From NCBI GenBank assembly GCA_022494885.1, contig JAGVSM010000825.1, positions 62,001-126,000 on the forward strand: a DNA stretch of 64,000 nt, written 5' to 3'. The translations under genes were made by a program, and so were the position numbers. This document shows positions 9,909 through 21,894 of this stretch, piece by piece. The notes beneath the pieces are model-generated. The model was not told the DNA's origin and did not search any database. It was given only the letters and a program-made list of their open reading frames with translations. Origin of the DNA: Micrasema longulum (lineage: Eukaryota; Arthropoda; Insecta; Trichoptera; Brachycentridae). Position 1 is the stretch's first letter, and each line of letters opens with the position of its first letter.

Positions 9909-9982
9909 AGGGATAGTGTGTGGCGGTCCATTCTCTCTGCCTACGGGGATATGGCGTGATGGTAGTAGAAGTAGTAGTGGTA
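9909..9982 (+). mobile_element. RTE-like second-subfamily 3' tail (copy 2)
   Basis: Only the last 75 bases remain: GTGTGTGGCGGTCCATTCTC, then TATGGCGTGATGG and a GTAGTAGAAGTAGTAG tail. It is a severely 5'-truncated insertion next to the family A copy. Confidence 0.75.
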
Positions 9983-11000
9983 ATGCAGTGTCCTATACGT
10001 CTCTGGGTGCGGATAGGGAGATGACGATGATTAACAACCATAAAAAGCACGGAGTTCACGACCAACGCGTCGCCGATTAAAATATGTAAACAGCGGGAAA
10101 AAAACATTTTCCAGTTTCAATTAAATCAACTGACACAAAAAAGGCATCAACCAAATGGAATTGTCATCCCCACGCGCCAAGTTGCCCCCACAATATTTAC
10201 AATTTATTTTGCTACACGTTTGTGGGGGCCGCCGTACAACGCAATGTCGAAATTTATACACATCGTAATACAATAATGTATAACTCACAGACCGAATAAT
10301 ACTCATAATAACTGAAATACCCCCCCTCCAGCCCCCGCCGCCCTATTCTCATACCACGCGATCTCACACCACCTACCAACCACTACACCACCGTGTTTAT
10401 CCACACCAACACACGAGCTGATACGGTCTATTCTCTATATATATATTTAAAAAAATTATAATATCATCATTTTTTTTTTTTCAATACGCACCGATAATAA
10501 TTTTGGCCCTGATTTTTTTTCAATCAAGCACCTGGTATATATGAAAAAAACACAATTTTGACAAACCAAAAGATGTAAAAATTTACACCTAAAACATAAA
10601 AGTATAAAATAAAATAGTTTAGAAATTTTTGAATTAAAAATGAGAGCAACAAAATAGAATTTTAATAAATAATAAGATAGGACTTTGAAAACTAACCTTA
10701 ATGCACCTTTTTAGTTTTACACGGTTTGTATGTAGGTAAGTATTTGACAATAAAACAATAAATATTTTTAAATAGCTTATTACTCAATTGTACAATATTT
10801 GTAACAATATGGTATTGTAGGGTGAGGTGGTTCATACGCCAATATATTAAACCCTCTTAATATAGTACAAAGGTTAATTATTAAAGTAATTCTAAAGAAA
10901 CCCTCAACATTCAATACGGAAAGTCTTTTTAAATTATTTAAGGTTCATACAGTAGACACTCTTTATAAAATAAATTTTATTATACAAATATATAAAAAAG
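9983..11000. other. unassigned DNA with a C-rich island
   Basis: Bases 10319-10400 are C-rich (CCCCCCTCCAGCCCCCGCCG), unlike the surrounding AT-rich DNA. No coding signal was recognised. Confidence 0.4.
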
Positions 11001-11312
11001 AAAAATTTCGATGAATAAGTCACTAAGATACCAACATAATATTAAAATTCCTAAACTCCACACAAGTCATGGTCAAAAATTTTAATAATATTCCCAATGA
11101 ACTGAAAACTATTAATAATAATATATCAATAAATAAATTTAAAGTAAATCTAAAGAAATTTTTGGAACACGTGTAAAAACTACATTAAATTTTAATTAGT
11201 ATGAATGTATAATTATTTTTTGTTTTTTCTTTTTATATCCTATGTTTTTATTTTTTTTTCATGTACTCGTATTTAAAATGATATAAAATCTTATAATAAA
11301 CAATAAACAACT
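11000..11312 (+). mobile_element. LINE C-terminus and 3' UTR fragment (Jockey/CR1-like)
   Basis: Two frames joined by a one-base shift code TRYQHNIKIPKLHTSHGQ-like and then NNIPNELKTINNNISINKFK followed by VNLKKFLEHV and a stop. This fits the typical LINE ending (G..LFN.LP.ELK......FK..LK.FL). It is followed by an AT-rich 3' UTR and AATAAACAATAAAC. Confidence 0.6.
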
Positions 11313-11319
11313 ACAACAG

Positions 11320-13080
11320 TGTAAGTCACTCTCCAAGCACAAGAGTTAGTCTCTTTTTTGGAGAGTTACTGTGATAACATTTACTAGATGTGTAAAAGTA
11401 GATATGTGGAGATTTTTTTTTAAAACATGTACCTTGAAATTTCTTAATAAAAAAAAATTATTTAAATAAATGAAATCTTCCGTTATAGTAAATAATGTAC
11501 CATTTGACTATATCCCATTCTAGTAACACTAACATATTTTAGTATATCTTTTGACGTGTTTTTTAATAATTAAAATTTTTCTTTTAAAATGGTTACCATA
11601 CAATTTTTTGCGTAAAACATAAACTTTTACTAGGTAAACCTGTTTAAAGAAGGAATGTACCTACACTTAGGTATTATTTTGTTTTGTATTAAATATGATC
11701 TCTACGTACGCTATATAATATTTAACAGCCTGAGGATGTCAGTTTGAGGGTGAAATGGCTAATTGGTCAAATAAATAATTGTAAGCGAACCAATTATTTT
11801 TAATTTATAACTTATATTAGATTACAGCACCAAAGGTTTGGGTCCAGGGCCGTATTACATGGGAAGTTAACATTTAACTAAAATTTTATCAACAAAGTAA
11901 AATTAAGTTTTCTGTACAAAGAAATAAAATATTTTTACATTTTGTTTCTAAACATGTTTACTTACAGATTACCTTCAAATATACACATATTCGACATGAA
12001 TATCGATTTTACTGTATACTCGATTGTCTTTGCTACAGAGTTTTATGTTATTTTTATTCAATTTCATTTACGTATGTTTCTTCATATAACTGCTGTTATT
12101 GGCTTAAGCCGCATATATACGAGTATAATGAGTAAAATAAAATAATAAATACCGTCTCGATATAAACCGATGAAGATAACGTTTGTAATCGCGACCCAGA
12201 ATAATTACTCTACTTCAAAGTGGTCTTATTTCCACTCGATTTCTTTCCTTTTTCAGGATTATATTTTTTTTACCTGAGAGTAATTATCGATTCAAAAACA
12301 CTTGTTCAGGGATCTGGTACTATTTTATTTAAAAACATGTTTATTTATAATTTTATTTCTGTATTTTGTATTCTGTATGAATAATAATTTTTGTTTTTAA
12401 TGTATCTTCGAGGCTTTATTTTATTTATTATAAAATTATTTACTTTGTTACAAATGGAAAACAAAACCTTGTTATTTTATGTGACTGGCAAAAAAAATTT
12501 ACGGATTACAGAGCCATAGATAACATTGATAACATTGATATTGATGAGGGTCGAAACCAGTTTTGTTTACAAAGATTTGGACGTACTTAATGCTTTTATG
12601 ATAATTGCGTTCAAAAAAAAAATAAACTCTATGACTGTTGGCTTTTAAAAAACGCATTAGTGTTGTAATTAATTATAAGAAAAAAAAAAGAATGCAGAAT
12701 ACCCCATATCTCTCATCTCTTTTCCCCAACACCATTTCTGTCAAAATGTGTTTTGGGGATGAGCAACCGTGAGGAGAATGAGAGAGAGACAGCGGACGGT
12801 TTCCCAGCATAAGGTCTGTTGTGGTAAAGAGGGACGGAGCGATAATGTAGCTCTTCGGCATATTCGGATAAGGGTGGAGAGGGGGTTCACTTGTAAGTAA
12901 ATTTGGGATGTGGCGCTATATTGCCACTGGTCAAGACAATAAAAAATAAACAGAGGCTTGTGTTTGCCAAGATTAATTAAACCCACTGTATTGTTTTGCA
13001 TCTAAAACAAAGAAAAAACATAAACATACCACCTACATCTAAGCTATTTTACTTCACAAAAATCAACAAATGGAAATATT
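11320..13080. other. unassigned AT-rich DNA
   Basis: The short frames 11942-12145 (plus) and 12673-13001 (minus) show no domain. Bases 12680-12900 have more balanced base composition but no recognisable protein. Bases 13081-13185 resemble a degenerate family C fragment. Confidence 0.35.
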
Positions 13081-13218
13081 TACCAATGAAGATGTTCAAA
13101 CATAAGAAGAATGAAGAATTGACACATCGTAATTGTTAAATGTCTAGAATTCCATATTTCCTCTCTGAAGAAGTTTTTCACCTTCTTTGAATTACTTATT
13201 AAGTAAAAGCAAATCATG

Positions 13219-13437
13219 TTTTTTTTTTTTTTTAAGGAATAAGCTAAGCCTCTGTTTCGAGGTTTGTCAGCAGGGGGGATAAAGGGAATATGGAAGGAGG
13301 TAATGAAAAATACACCACAACACCCAGACCAATTGAGAAAAATATATTTCTACGATTTTTTTCTTGTAACTGGCGGGAATCGAACCCGCGGCGCCAGTGT
13401 AATAGTTGGCCGTCTTACCAACTGCACCACGGCGCCT
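13219..13437 (-). repeat. family B tRNA-derived SINE, near full length
   Basis: On the minus strand it has a tRNA-like head with A box CGTGGTGCAGTTGGTAAGACG and B box GGGTTCGATTCCC, a body with TTGGTCTGGGTGTTGTGGTG, and an A-tail (T15 on plus at 13219-13233). The acceptor ends do not pair, so it is a SINE and not a tRNA gene. Its head abuts the 3' end of the family A copy at 13485. Confidence 0.75.
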
Positions 13438-13484
13438 GTAGTAAAGTTACCGATGGAAACAGTAGATAATAAAAATATGCTCCA

Positions 13485-13740
13485 AGTTGGGCGCCAAAAT
13501 AGTAACATTAACTGTTTACATGGGCCAGGATTCTAATTGCATTTGGGTTGATTTACATGTATCATTCTAATGCACTACGTTCCCTTTCCGCATCTTATGG
13601 TGCATAGGGCACTGCATTGGTACACCGATCGCACCGTATCTTGATCATTTTTGTTACACAATGGAAAGATGATCAGTCTAACGCTTCAGGTGCCAGTCCA
13701 GGGACTATGAAATATTTTAGTGTTGAATCATCGTTTTAAA
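13485..13740 (-). repeat. family A tRNA-related repeat (copy 2), 3' part with PBS-like tail
   Basis: Read on the minus strand: GGACTGGCACCTGAAGCGTT, GATCGGTGTACCAATGCAGT, CTATGCACCATAAGATGCGG, AGAATCCTGGCCC and TTGGCGCCCAACTTGG. The order matches the copy at 18712-19060. The tRNA-like head is missing. Confidence 0.75.
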
Positions 13741-14640
13741 TTAAGTTTTAAAGGCCGACTAATGCACACAGCACGGTAGAGTGGGTACTACTTATTTATT
13801 TTATTTATGTATTTTTTTGATTAGTTTATTTTCTACTCGATAGTAAAAAAAATGCAAAAAAGCGAGTGGAGATTAGTTGGCCTCACGGTGTACCGGTAAA
13901 TGCGTTTGCCTGCCATTAAACGTTAAAATCACTCCACCCTATTGTATTTTATCGTTCCTGGTGGATTTTATCTGTGGTGTGAAAACGGCCTAAACTCTGT
14001 TACTATAGGATCTACCAATTTATTAATTAAGTATAGGTAAGTTACAAACAAAATACACGATTAAAAAGAAATATTCAACAGTATTTTAAGTATGTATGTA
14101 TCCCCAAATTTACTCCCAGAGATTTATATACTACCTTTGAGAAGGATGTAATATTGACGGAAGAAAGGTAAAAAATACTTAACAATATGTTGCAACTTTA
14201 CAGAAGAGCCAAAAGTGTTTTTTTTTATTAATAAAAAATCTCATGTGTATAAATCAAATGAAAGAAAATTGGCGTGATTTCTACGTAATTAAAATAATAA
14301 ATCAAATGTCAGATTTTTTTATTAATTTAAAAAAAAACATTTATTTCTACTGTAAAATTGGCTACATGTCGCTTAGTAAATTTTAAATTTCCTTCGTCTT
14401 CATAGAAATCAAGGAATTTAAAGTTACATTGTATTGGGGCAGACACAGTTTAAAGCGACACAATTAGGAACGACCCATGCCTTTTAACTTGTCCCGACTC
14501 GCTAGAAAATCCGTGTCGAGTCGGGGCACTTGCAACGCATTCATAAAAATACATACACTTACCACACACACATACATATATATTTACACACATTTAAATA
14601 TTATAATTTATGCAGTACCTTAAATTTTAAAATAGTCAAA
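13741..14640. other. unassigned AT-rich DNA
   Basis: No gene was recognised. A fragment near 13880-13935 (GAGTGGAGATTAGTTGGCC) may be a remnant tRNA-like head. CA-rich sequence occurs at 14550-14600. Confidence 0.35.
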
Positions 14641-14654
14641 AATAATATAAGAAA

Positions 14655-14940
14655 TTTATTGCAACAAAGAGTAAAAACATTTTTGAGAAAGGATATGGAA
14701 GTCTAGGCATTTACAGGGCCGTATCTTGATCATTTTATGACCTAATATTGGCTAGTTTAAGTGACCTTTTTACACACTGTGTAACGTTCACCTTTCTCTT
14801 CATGTTTAAATATCCACATTTCTTCAACTTTTCCTTTTTCTAACTTGTGTGAAGTAAAAGAGCTGAATCCTTCATTATGTGGGTGAGATTCATACGGCTG
14901 AACCAATTCACCTACTAGGCTACGCCTGAAGCTCTTTAAC
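14655..14940 (-). repeat. family C repeat (copy 1)
   Basis: It carries the family landmarks in order on the plus strand: TTGCAACAAAGAG, ATGGAAGTCTAGGCATTTAC, TTTACACACTGTGTAACGTT, GTGTGAAGTAAAAGAGCTGA, GTGGGTGAGATTCATACGGC and ACCTACTAGGCTACGCC. Confidence 0.75.
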
Positions 14941-14944
14941 TTCA

Positions 14945-15710
14945 CGTTCCAAAACAATTTTTGTAAATTTCGATAAACTCAAAATTCGATCAATTTTCAA
15001 TACCCTGTGACAGGGCGATTTGTATGCGATGTTGATATACCCATATACAAAGAAACGAAAGCATAAAAACCTATATACATTTTTTCTGTGTTTCTACATC
15101 TATTTTATTTTTTCTCGAGTCTGCAAGGTATACAACAAATCCGATCTCCGCAGAGAAAAGTAAGAATTCTATGGGGGTGACCGACCCAAGGAGTCGATGG
15201 GGGGGGCAGGAGGAGGGGGTATGCAGAGAGGAGGGACATACTGTTGCTGGTTACCATGACAACCGCCCATCATCCCCACCCGTGACTAAATCATCACTTT
15301 ACTTGTTGATTTTTTGTCACTTTTGAAAACTTGACCTCAAACCCCCCAATTAAAATTTGTAAGTTTCGTCAGTTGCAAAACCTTAAGTAGGGAAGTATAA
15401 ATCTTCATTCGCATTTTACTCCGTCACTGATATATAATAAAAAAATAGGCTACAAATTATCTAATGTTTTATGAAAATATAATTTAAAAATTTGTATATT
15501 TTTTTTTGTAATATTGAAAACTGGACAATATTTCGTATTAACAATAAAATTAAAATATTATTATTTCGATTTTTATACATTCGTAGCACTTTGTAATATC
15601 TTAAAACAGGCAGTGAATTGTTAACAACCCCTCAAAAATGCCTCCGGCATCGAAATATTTTGGCATTTCATAAGAACGTAATATTTTTTTTTAAAATGAA
15701 AAATGTTTAA
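14945..15710. other. unassigned DNA with a G-rich island
   Basis: Bases 15198-15235 carry runs of G (an 8-G run, then GGAGGAGGGGG and GGAGGG) with G-quadruplex potential on the plus strand. Otherwise AT-rich; no gene was recognised. Confidence 0.4.
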
Positions 15711-15712
15711 AG

Positions 15713-15992
15713 GTGATTCTAAACGAAAATATGAAACGAATTATTCAAAGATGGCACTTTTATAATTTTTTATTGAAAAATGCCATTTTTACGTTTAATT
15801 TCAATGGAAATTTTATAAAACTTGGTTTGCGGAAACTTTACACTATATTGATTGTAACAAATACAATAGCAATATAATTTAGATCATTTTCACAAAATGG
15901 TGAATAAATAAAAACAAGAAAAATTGTTTTGTCAAAAAAGCGCCATCTGTGAATAATTAGTTTTCATTTAGAACATTTTCGTTTAGAATCAC
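15713..15992. mobile_element. 280-bp MITE with TIR GTGATTCTAAACGAAAAT
   Basis: The inverted ends start GTGATTCTAAACGAAAAT on both strands, and the similarity extends inward for about 50 bp, reaching GATGGCAC on the left and GCGCCATC on the right. A partial second copy lies on the minus strand at 47390-47612. The target duplication is unclear. Confidence 0.75.
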
Positions 15993-15994
15993 TA

Positions 15995-16455
15995 TAAGTA
16001 CAAAATATTTCAAATACCAAAATAATTCAAAATTAGAATTGTTTTTTCAATGAGGAAGTTCAGCCCTACGGGGGATATGAACATAAAAAATGTATTCTTA
16101 CGTGCGGTAAAAATTATATCATTAAATTGCACTGCGAAGTTTCTTGATATTTTATGAAAAAAATAATGAAAAATATGTTAATTAAAACGAACTATTTTGA
16201 ATGACGTCACTAGTTCATCTCAATCAATGATAGAAGAGTTGTAATAGATTCCCGGTTTACGGTAAGTCAACTGACAAATCAGCAGAACTCATCGAGAAGA
16301 AGGGGAGGAGAACTTGAGATGTCACACGCGAAGTAGTAAAAAAATACAGCAATTAATAATAAAATAAATCACAACAATGATTGTACAATAAACGAAACTT
16401 AAAAAAAAGTAATTTAAGCTCAGTTTAATGGTCTATAACAATTGAACTTTCTCAT
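15995..16455. other. unassigned AT-rich DNA
   Basis: No gene or recurring repeat was seen. Confidence 0.35.
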
Positions 16456-16459
16456 TTAC

Positions 16460-16720
16460 TCTATATTTATTCATTTTTTCCATTATAAACTATGATTAAT
16501 AAAAAAATAATAACGTGACCTCACTGGGGTTACCCGTACTGATTACACCTAACAATATATTTAAAAAAAAAAAATTCGCATTTGAGAATAAACAAAAAAA
16601 ACTTAATAAACATAGATAATTAACAAAAAAACTAGACAGTTTTAAAGACTACTTATTTATGTTTATAATTAATTTATGTACATCTAATGAGAGAACTAAT
16701 GAAAATTGGATCTCGGATTA
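16460..16720 (-). mobile_element. LINE 3' UTR fragment (same family as 51.24 kb)
   Basis: It shares TGGGGTTACCCGT, ACTAGACAGTTTTAAA-like sequence and TTTATGTTTATAATTAATTT with 51240-51500, where the sequence is joined to a LINE C-terminus. Confidence 0.6.
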
Positions 16721-16724
16721 AACA

Positions 16725-17825
16725 ACTCTAACGTGGAAATTTGACCGACATTATCTTTAAAACATAAATTACTATTTAACATGATATAAAAATATCCCTT
16801 TTATGTAAAATAAAATTTGTTTTATATTTTAAGTTAAAAGTTCATTAATTCAATTACTCTTTTTAAATGACCCTTTACTTATCTACTTTGTTGTGCCAAT
16901 CAATATTTCCGCGTGCACAATAAAAGTTTAGAGAAATTAACAGATTGCTTTTTTTTGCCTTACATTTGTGTTGTAATTATATTTTTTCCCATCGTGCAAC
17001 ATTATGCGGCGACATCACGAATGCGGGTGGCGAAAGTAAAGCATAGTTGGGGAATTATTGAACACAGCCGGATGTATTCAAATATGATTCTACGCTCCTT
17101 CTGGACTATTCTTAATTCTATGAAGAAAACACTAACAAAATAGTTATTAAAATAAAATAAGCTAAAGCTTATTTTTGGACGCATTCTGTTAACGAAGAAA
17201 CTTAAAATCTTAAAACTAACGTTTGATAATTAATCTTTGACTGAAGTTGTGAAAGCAAATTAAGTAATGATTGGGGCAACCCTGACTCCGGTTTCACGTA
17301 AAATTTCGCCGTCTGCCGGTTAACGGGTAACTGAAGTTTAGGCTTGTGGAATTCGCGTGGAACTTTTGATCGGTTAAATGTCGTCTTACATTGTACAAGT
17401 GGAACTGTGGGTTCTAGAAGACTGCTCTAAGCCAGCCTCGCTATTGGCTGGATAAAGGGCTCAGAAGCATAGCGGTGTTTGTGCGTGAGCTGTCAGAGGG
17501 AGGTAGTGACTTAACCCGCTAGTGTCCTGAAACCAATAATGAATAAAATATGTTATGGGAAACTTATCCATTTTTGTAAGCATTGCGTTTTACAATTGTT
17601 CACGACATGCAGCGTGTTACAAATTATATTTTAATAAAATTAATAATAAAGTCTCATACAAAAAATAATTGTTTAAAAATAATAAAAAACATTTTTTTGA
17701 AAAAGAAAGCTTAAGTTGCATATTAAAAAAAAGGAAATGGATAAAAAAGACCAATAAAAGCGTACGAAAAATAACATAATAATGTCTATTGAAAGTAGAT
17801 TAAAAGATAATAAATTATAATGCTT
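16725..17825. other. unassigned DNA
   Basis: Frames at 16913-17143 (plus) and 17002-17184 (minus) lack recognisable domains. Bases 17270-17530 have higher GC but no recognised product. Confidence 0.35.
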
Positions 17826-17829
17826 TTAA

Positions 17830-18226
17830 CAACAACTGGCAGAGGAAGGATGAAAGCCGAGTGAACGCGGTTGAAATGTCAAGGTTGTGAGTCAAGTATA
17901 ATTGATAAGATTAAGAAAGGGTCTATGAGATGGTTTGGTCACGTAGAACGAATGGACGACGAAAGAATGGTAAAACAAATATATTTGGCGAAAATGAACG
18001 GTAACGTGAGACGAGGACGACCAAGGAAGAGGTGGCGTGATCAGATAAACCAAAATTTTAAGTCTGATCTTATCAAAAGCAGACAGAACCGAAGGGCATG
18101 CGTGACAAGATGTATGAATATGGAAGAAGCTAGGAATGTATGCTAGGATAGACGTGTGTGGCGGTTCATTCTCTCTGCCTACCCCTACGGGGAAATGGCG
18201 TGATGGTAACAGTAGTAACAACAACT
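17830..18226 (+). mobile_element. RTE-like LINE second-subfamily 3' fragment (copy 3)
   Basis: It codes SRVNAVEM, then IIDKIKKGSMRWFGHVERM, RRGRPRKRWRDQI, RRACV and EEARNVC. It is broken by stops near 17888 and 18145 and ends TACGGGGAAATGGCGTGATGG plus a GTAACAGTAGTAACAACAAC tail. An internal deletion removes the region between AVEM and the IIDK motif. Confidence 0.8.
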
Positions 18227-18261
18227 AAACTAACTACTATAAGAAATATAAAAAATGAAAA

Positions 18262-18530
18262 ATGGTTTTCAGGCGTTGCCTAGTAGGTAAAATGGTTCAG
18301 CCGGATGAATCTCACCCACACGTTAAAGGTTTTAGCTCTTTTACTTCACAAGAGTCAACAGATAGAAGAGTTCAGGAAATGTGTATGTTTCAACACAGGC
18401 AGAATGGTGAATGTCACACAGTGTGTAAAGCAGCCACTTAAACCTGCCAACGGCAGGTCATAAGCCTTGTAAATGCCTAGATTTCCATATTTAAAAATTA
18501 AATGTTTTCCCTCTGTTGCAAAAGAGAGAG
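18262..18530 (+). repeat. family C repeat (copy 2)
   Basis: It starts with TTTTCAGGCGTTGCCTAGTA directly after the LINE tail and ends CCCTCTGTTGCAA. All landmarks of the family are present in the reverse order to copy 1. Confidence 0.8.
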
Positions 18531-18711
18531 AATTACTTTCAAATTCATTTGGAGAGTTACCAAAAAAATTATGTTTACCGGGAATTATATTTTCTACTTT
18601 TGAAGGTGTTAAAAAATAACAAAATAATGCCTTAACATTAAAAAAAACCTTGAGACTAAGATACTTATAAAAACATAATTATATATTTCTAACAAGTTGG
18701 ATTTATTTTCC

Positions 18712-19060
18712 CGGCTCGTAGTGTAGTAGTCAGTACTTTAGTCTATCATGCAAGAGGCCTCCGGTTCGATTCCCGACAAAGTTGATATGAAATATTTATT
18801 TGAAAGGGTGTTTGTACACAAGACTATCTCATGGTTCGTGAACTGGTATCCGAAGCGTATGACTGATCAACTTACCTAAAAACAAAAAAATGGTCACGAT
18901 ACGCTGCAATTGGTGTACCAATGCAGTACCCTATGCACCATCAGGTGCGGATAGGAAAGAAAATGCATTTGAACGATATGTAAATCAGCCCATAGGTGAT
19001 TAGAATCCTGGCCCCTGTAAACAGGTAATGTTATTATATTGGCGCCCAACGTGGATCATA
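18712..19060 (+). repeat. family A tRNA-related repeat (copy 3), best 3' half
   Basis: It has a tRNA-like head (A-box region CGTAGTGTAGTAGTCAG, B box GGTTCGATTCC), the body GTTGATATGAAATATTTATT, the core GCAATTGGTGTACCAATGCA and CCATCAGGTGCGG, and the 3' part AGAATCCTGGCCCCTGTAAA ending TTGGCGCCCAACGTGG. The last motif equals the complement of the tRNA-Lys 3' end, as in a lysine-primed PBS. Confidence 0.75.
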
Positions 19061-19074
19061 TTATTTTTATAGAA

Positions 19075-19140
19075 TTTTATAGAATCCTGGCCCCTGTAAA
19101 CAGGTAATGTTTCAATATCGGTGCCTAACGTGGGACATAT
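19075..19140 (+). repeat. tandem duplicate of the family A 3' tail
   Basis: TAGAATCCTGGCCCCTGTAA and GGTGCCTAACGTGGGACAT repeat the final part of copy 3 about 80 bases further on, so only the 3' tail unit has been duplicated. Confidence 0.7.
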
Positions 19141-19895
19141 TTTTTTTTATCTTTATGAAACTTATTTTTTAAATCATCAAATTTAAAAATAATATTTTAA
19201 TGATATTGACAAAAAATGTGTTGGTTTTTAGCCTGTATTTACGAATGAATGTTCACAATATGTTCATCGGAAGACTGCTTAAGCGGCATGAAAAGTGTTG
19301 GAACCATTACTGCCCGCATTAATTTAAAAATACGGTGAAAGCATTAACTGAAAGAACAATGAAAATCACACGGAATGAACCTATTATTTTATAACGGCTT
19401 TAATCGAAAACGCTTCCCTCTTCACTCCCGCCCCGCCAAGTTGACACAGCGCGGTGAAGAAATTTTCTGGAAATAATACCAAGCATACGAAAATGATTAA
19501 AATTATTCCGAGTCCGCCGCTAGGTGTCTATAGTCGCAGCCCGTTAGGCGACCGGTATACATAAATCACCCCAGTTCTCCCCCCTCGCCCCCGACGGGCT
19601 CCCTCGCCGCCCATTCCGCCCCCGCACTCCTATCTCATCCCCCGACGCACTAACACTGGGAACACAACAGAGTTGGATGATCTTCCTCTTTCATTTTTAT
19701 GCCGAGATTACTATGACCACTGGGAATTCTGTGATGGGACGTATCTAACATATTTCCGAAAAACTACATATTATCTGAATTATATTTAATGAGTACACTG
19801 CAAAAACTAGGTAATTAACAAAAAACGAAGCACAAAATCCTTATTTTGGGACATTGGATTCATGTATTTCATGAAAAAGATTTTCTATAAATATA
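19141..19895. other. unassigned DNA with C-rich island
   Basis: Bases 19415-19460 and 19530-19660 are unusually GC-rich and CpG-containing (CTCCCCCCTCGCCCCCGAC), with G-quadruplex potential on the minus strand. No open frame with a known domain. Confidence 0.4.
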
Positions 19896-20510
19896 TACAG
19901 GGTGACTGGAACAAAACCCGCCTTAGCAAATTCGCATAAAGAGGAGCTCATTTGATAATTATTGGATCTTACTTTCCCTAGCTAAAGTTTTACGGTTTGG
20001 AAGATATGCCAATTTTTATACGAGTAATTTACTGAGATTTTTCCAAAAGTTGACGTTCAAGCATTCAGAACTTTAAGTAATTTCATTATTTTAGTTTTTT
20101 TTTATTATTTGTTGGTAGTCACAAACTTTTGTGATTAAAATACGTCAGAACTTCCTTCAAACCTGGGTGAGAAAATATGATATTACGGTTTAAAAAAAAC
20201 ACTTTTAAAAAATACTTTTAAAGAAAAACTAAACGATCAAATTCAACCTTAAATAAAAAAAAACTACGGTGTTTCAATAATTTATTCTACTTTAATTTAG
20301 TTCTCTAGTTTGTTATCTTTTTTTCCCATATGGAGAGTTGAGGACCCGTTCCGAGTAGAAGAAGAATTTTACATACAATCACATAAAAACGAATATAAAC
20401 ATCGTCTTTGTATTTAAAATTTGTGATTTCTAAAAGTCATCTGTATCTTAAACGATGGTCACCGCGTTTATTCCCATTTTTTCGCATTCCCATTTTCATT
20501 CGGGTCGAGT
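19896..20510. other. possible mobile-element terminus in AT-rich DNA
   Basis: TACAGGGTGACTGGAACAAA at 19897 has the form of ends seen on Tc1/mariner-like elements in insects (TACAGGGTG....AAAA). No matching inverted end was found nearby. Confidence 0.3.
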
Positions 20511-20519
20511 GGACTGCCA

Positions 20520-20645
20520 CGAGTTGTGTCTGGGGTAGGTGTGGGGCTGTTGCGGGGCGGAGGCGTTGGGGAAGGGGGATCGGGTTTGGGTGGAGCAGGG
20601 TAGGAAGGAGTAGGAGGGGGGAGGGCAGGTCACGGGGAAACAGAA
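20520..20645 (+). other. G-rich island with G-quadruplex potential
   Basis: The plus strand carries many G-runs (GGGG, GGGAAGGGGG, GGGTTTGGGTGG, GGAGGGGGGAGGG) inside an otherwise AT-rich region. A frame across it (20408-20662) gives an Arg/Gly-rich composition caused by the base bias and is not a credible gene. Confidence 0.5.
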
Positions 20646-21091
20646 AAACGACAAATAAATAACAAACAAAAAGGCGCGAATACGGTTTGCGCCACGAGTA
20701 CCAACCCTCAGCCCACCCCGTTGTAAAAAATCAGGGATGAATTTCCCCGCCTTTGTGTGCGAAAATAATTATTGATTCGACAAAAAAAAATTTTTTTGAA
20801 CCTTGGCTACGATTTCAAACTCAACCTTCGATCTTTATAAATGCATGGTATATTATGACATGAAAACAATTTCAAGAAGAAATCGGTATGGTTATTGGCG
20901 TTGCTGATTTTTTTACTGTTTTTATTAAAAATTTCTTGGGAAGAATTTCTAAGGAATCCACCCGTAGTGGGTCCTCAAATAGCAGACGTGTCGGATGGAG
21001 ATACCTTACGCGTTTTCCACCCCCGTAATAACCGAAACAATCCAAATTCTTTTCTAAGACATTTATGGCATTGCCGAGATACTGCAATGAA

Positions 21092-21165
21092 AACGAGAAT
21101 GTTCGTATAAAGTGAAGTTAGCAGGCGCTACTTAGGGGCGATTCGGTGGCGTCACGAAATTAATA
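21092..21165 (+). repeat. family H repeat fragment
   Basis: AAGTTAGCAGGCGCTACTTA followed by GGGGCGATTCGGTGG matches, on the opposite strand, the sequence at 26750-26835 (ACGTTAGTAGGCGTTACTTA). Confidence 0.5.
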
Positions 21166-21169
21166 AGTA

Positions 21170-21890
21170 ATTATTAGGGAAGCATCCCGAATACACGACG
21201 CGTCGCTAGATCGAAAGGAAATAATTATATTTTAAAAACAAAGGTAAATGTGTCATTTTTGTTTCTTTTTATGAAAATATTATTATTCATCTACTCTATT
21301 TATTTGTGTTTTCGGTACGCAAATACCTTCCATTGATAAATACAATTAGGGCAACCAACGCCAACGCAGTAAACGGAAAATTGAAAACAAATTAAATATT
21401 AGAATTCATCTTGTTTTTGTTGGATTAAACTTGGAGCGGATATGCTTAACCTACGTCAAAACACAGCGCACTTCCCGGAAAATTTTATTTAATTTTCACT
21501 CTCGTTAAAAAGGGACTGTTTCAAAACACCATAACAAATCGTTATTGATGAGACATAATATTTTTCTGACGAGGTCTCTTCTTACTGTTATGTGTTAATA
21601 ATGTACGTGTTTGTATAAGAATGAAGGGGACATTCTGGGACACTGGACGCTAAGCAGGTCAGATAATTGTAACTAATTAGTAATTAGACCAAGCCACCGA
21701 TTTATACGACCAACTTTTACAAGATGTAAATGTGTCTTATTTACTGAACAAAAGGCGTGTACGACGTGTTGCGGAATAATGAACGACGGCATAAACTATT
21801 ATTTTTAAAACGCCATTACAAAGTTTTACCACTTTGAAAATATAGTTTTGATAGTAAATAACCTCTTGAGAACCGACCGACACTAAATAA
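21170..21890. other. unassigned AT-rich DNA
   Basis: No gene or recurring repeat was seen. Confidence 0.35.
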
Positions 21891-21894
21891 GCAC

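Noticed and set aside
13370..13437. tRNA-like sequence with A and B boxes on the minus strand
   Set aside because: The acceptor ends do not pair and the sequence continues into a SINE body with an A-tail, so it is a family B SINE.
18712..18785. possible tRNA gene on the plus strand
   Set aside because: The anticodon and acceptor stems do not form, and the sequence recurs in about a dozen family A copies.
20408..20662. 84-codon Arg/Gly-rich frame
   Set aside because: A composition artefact of the G-rich island.
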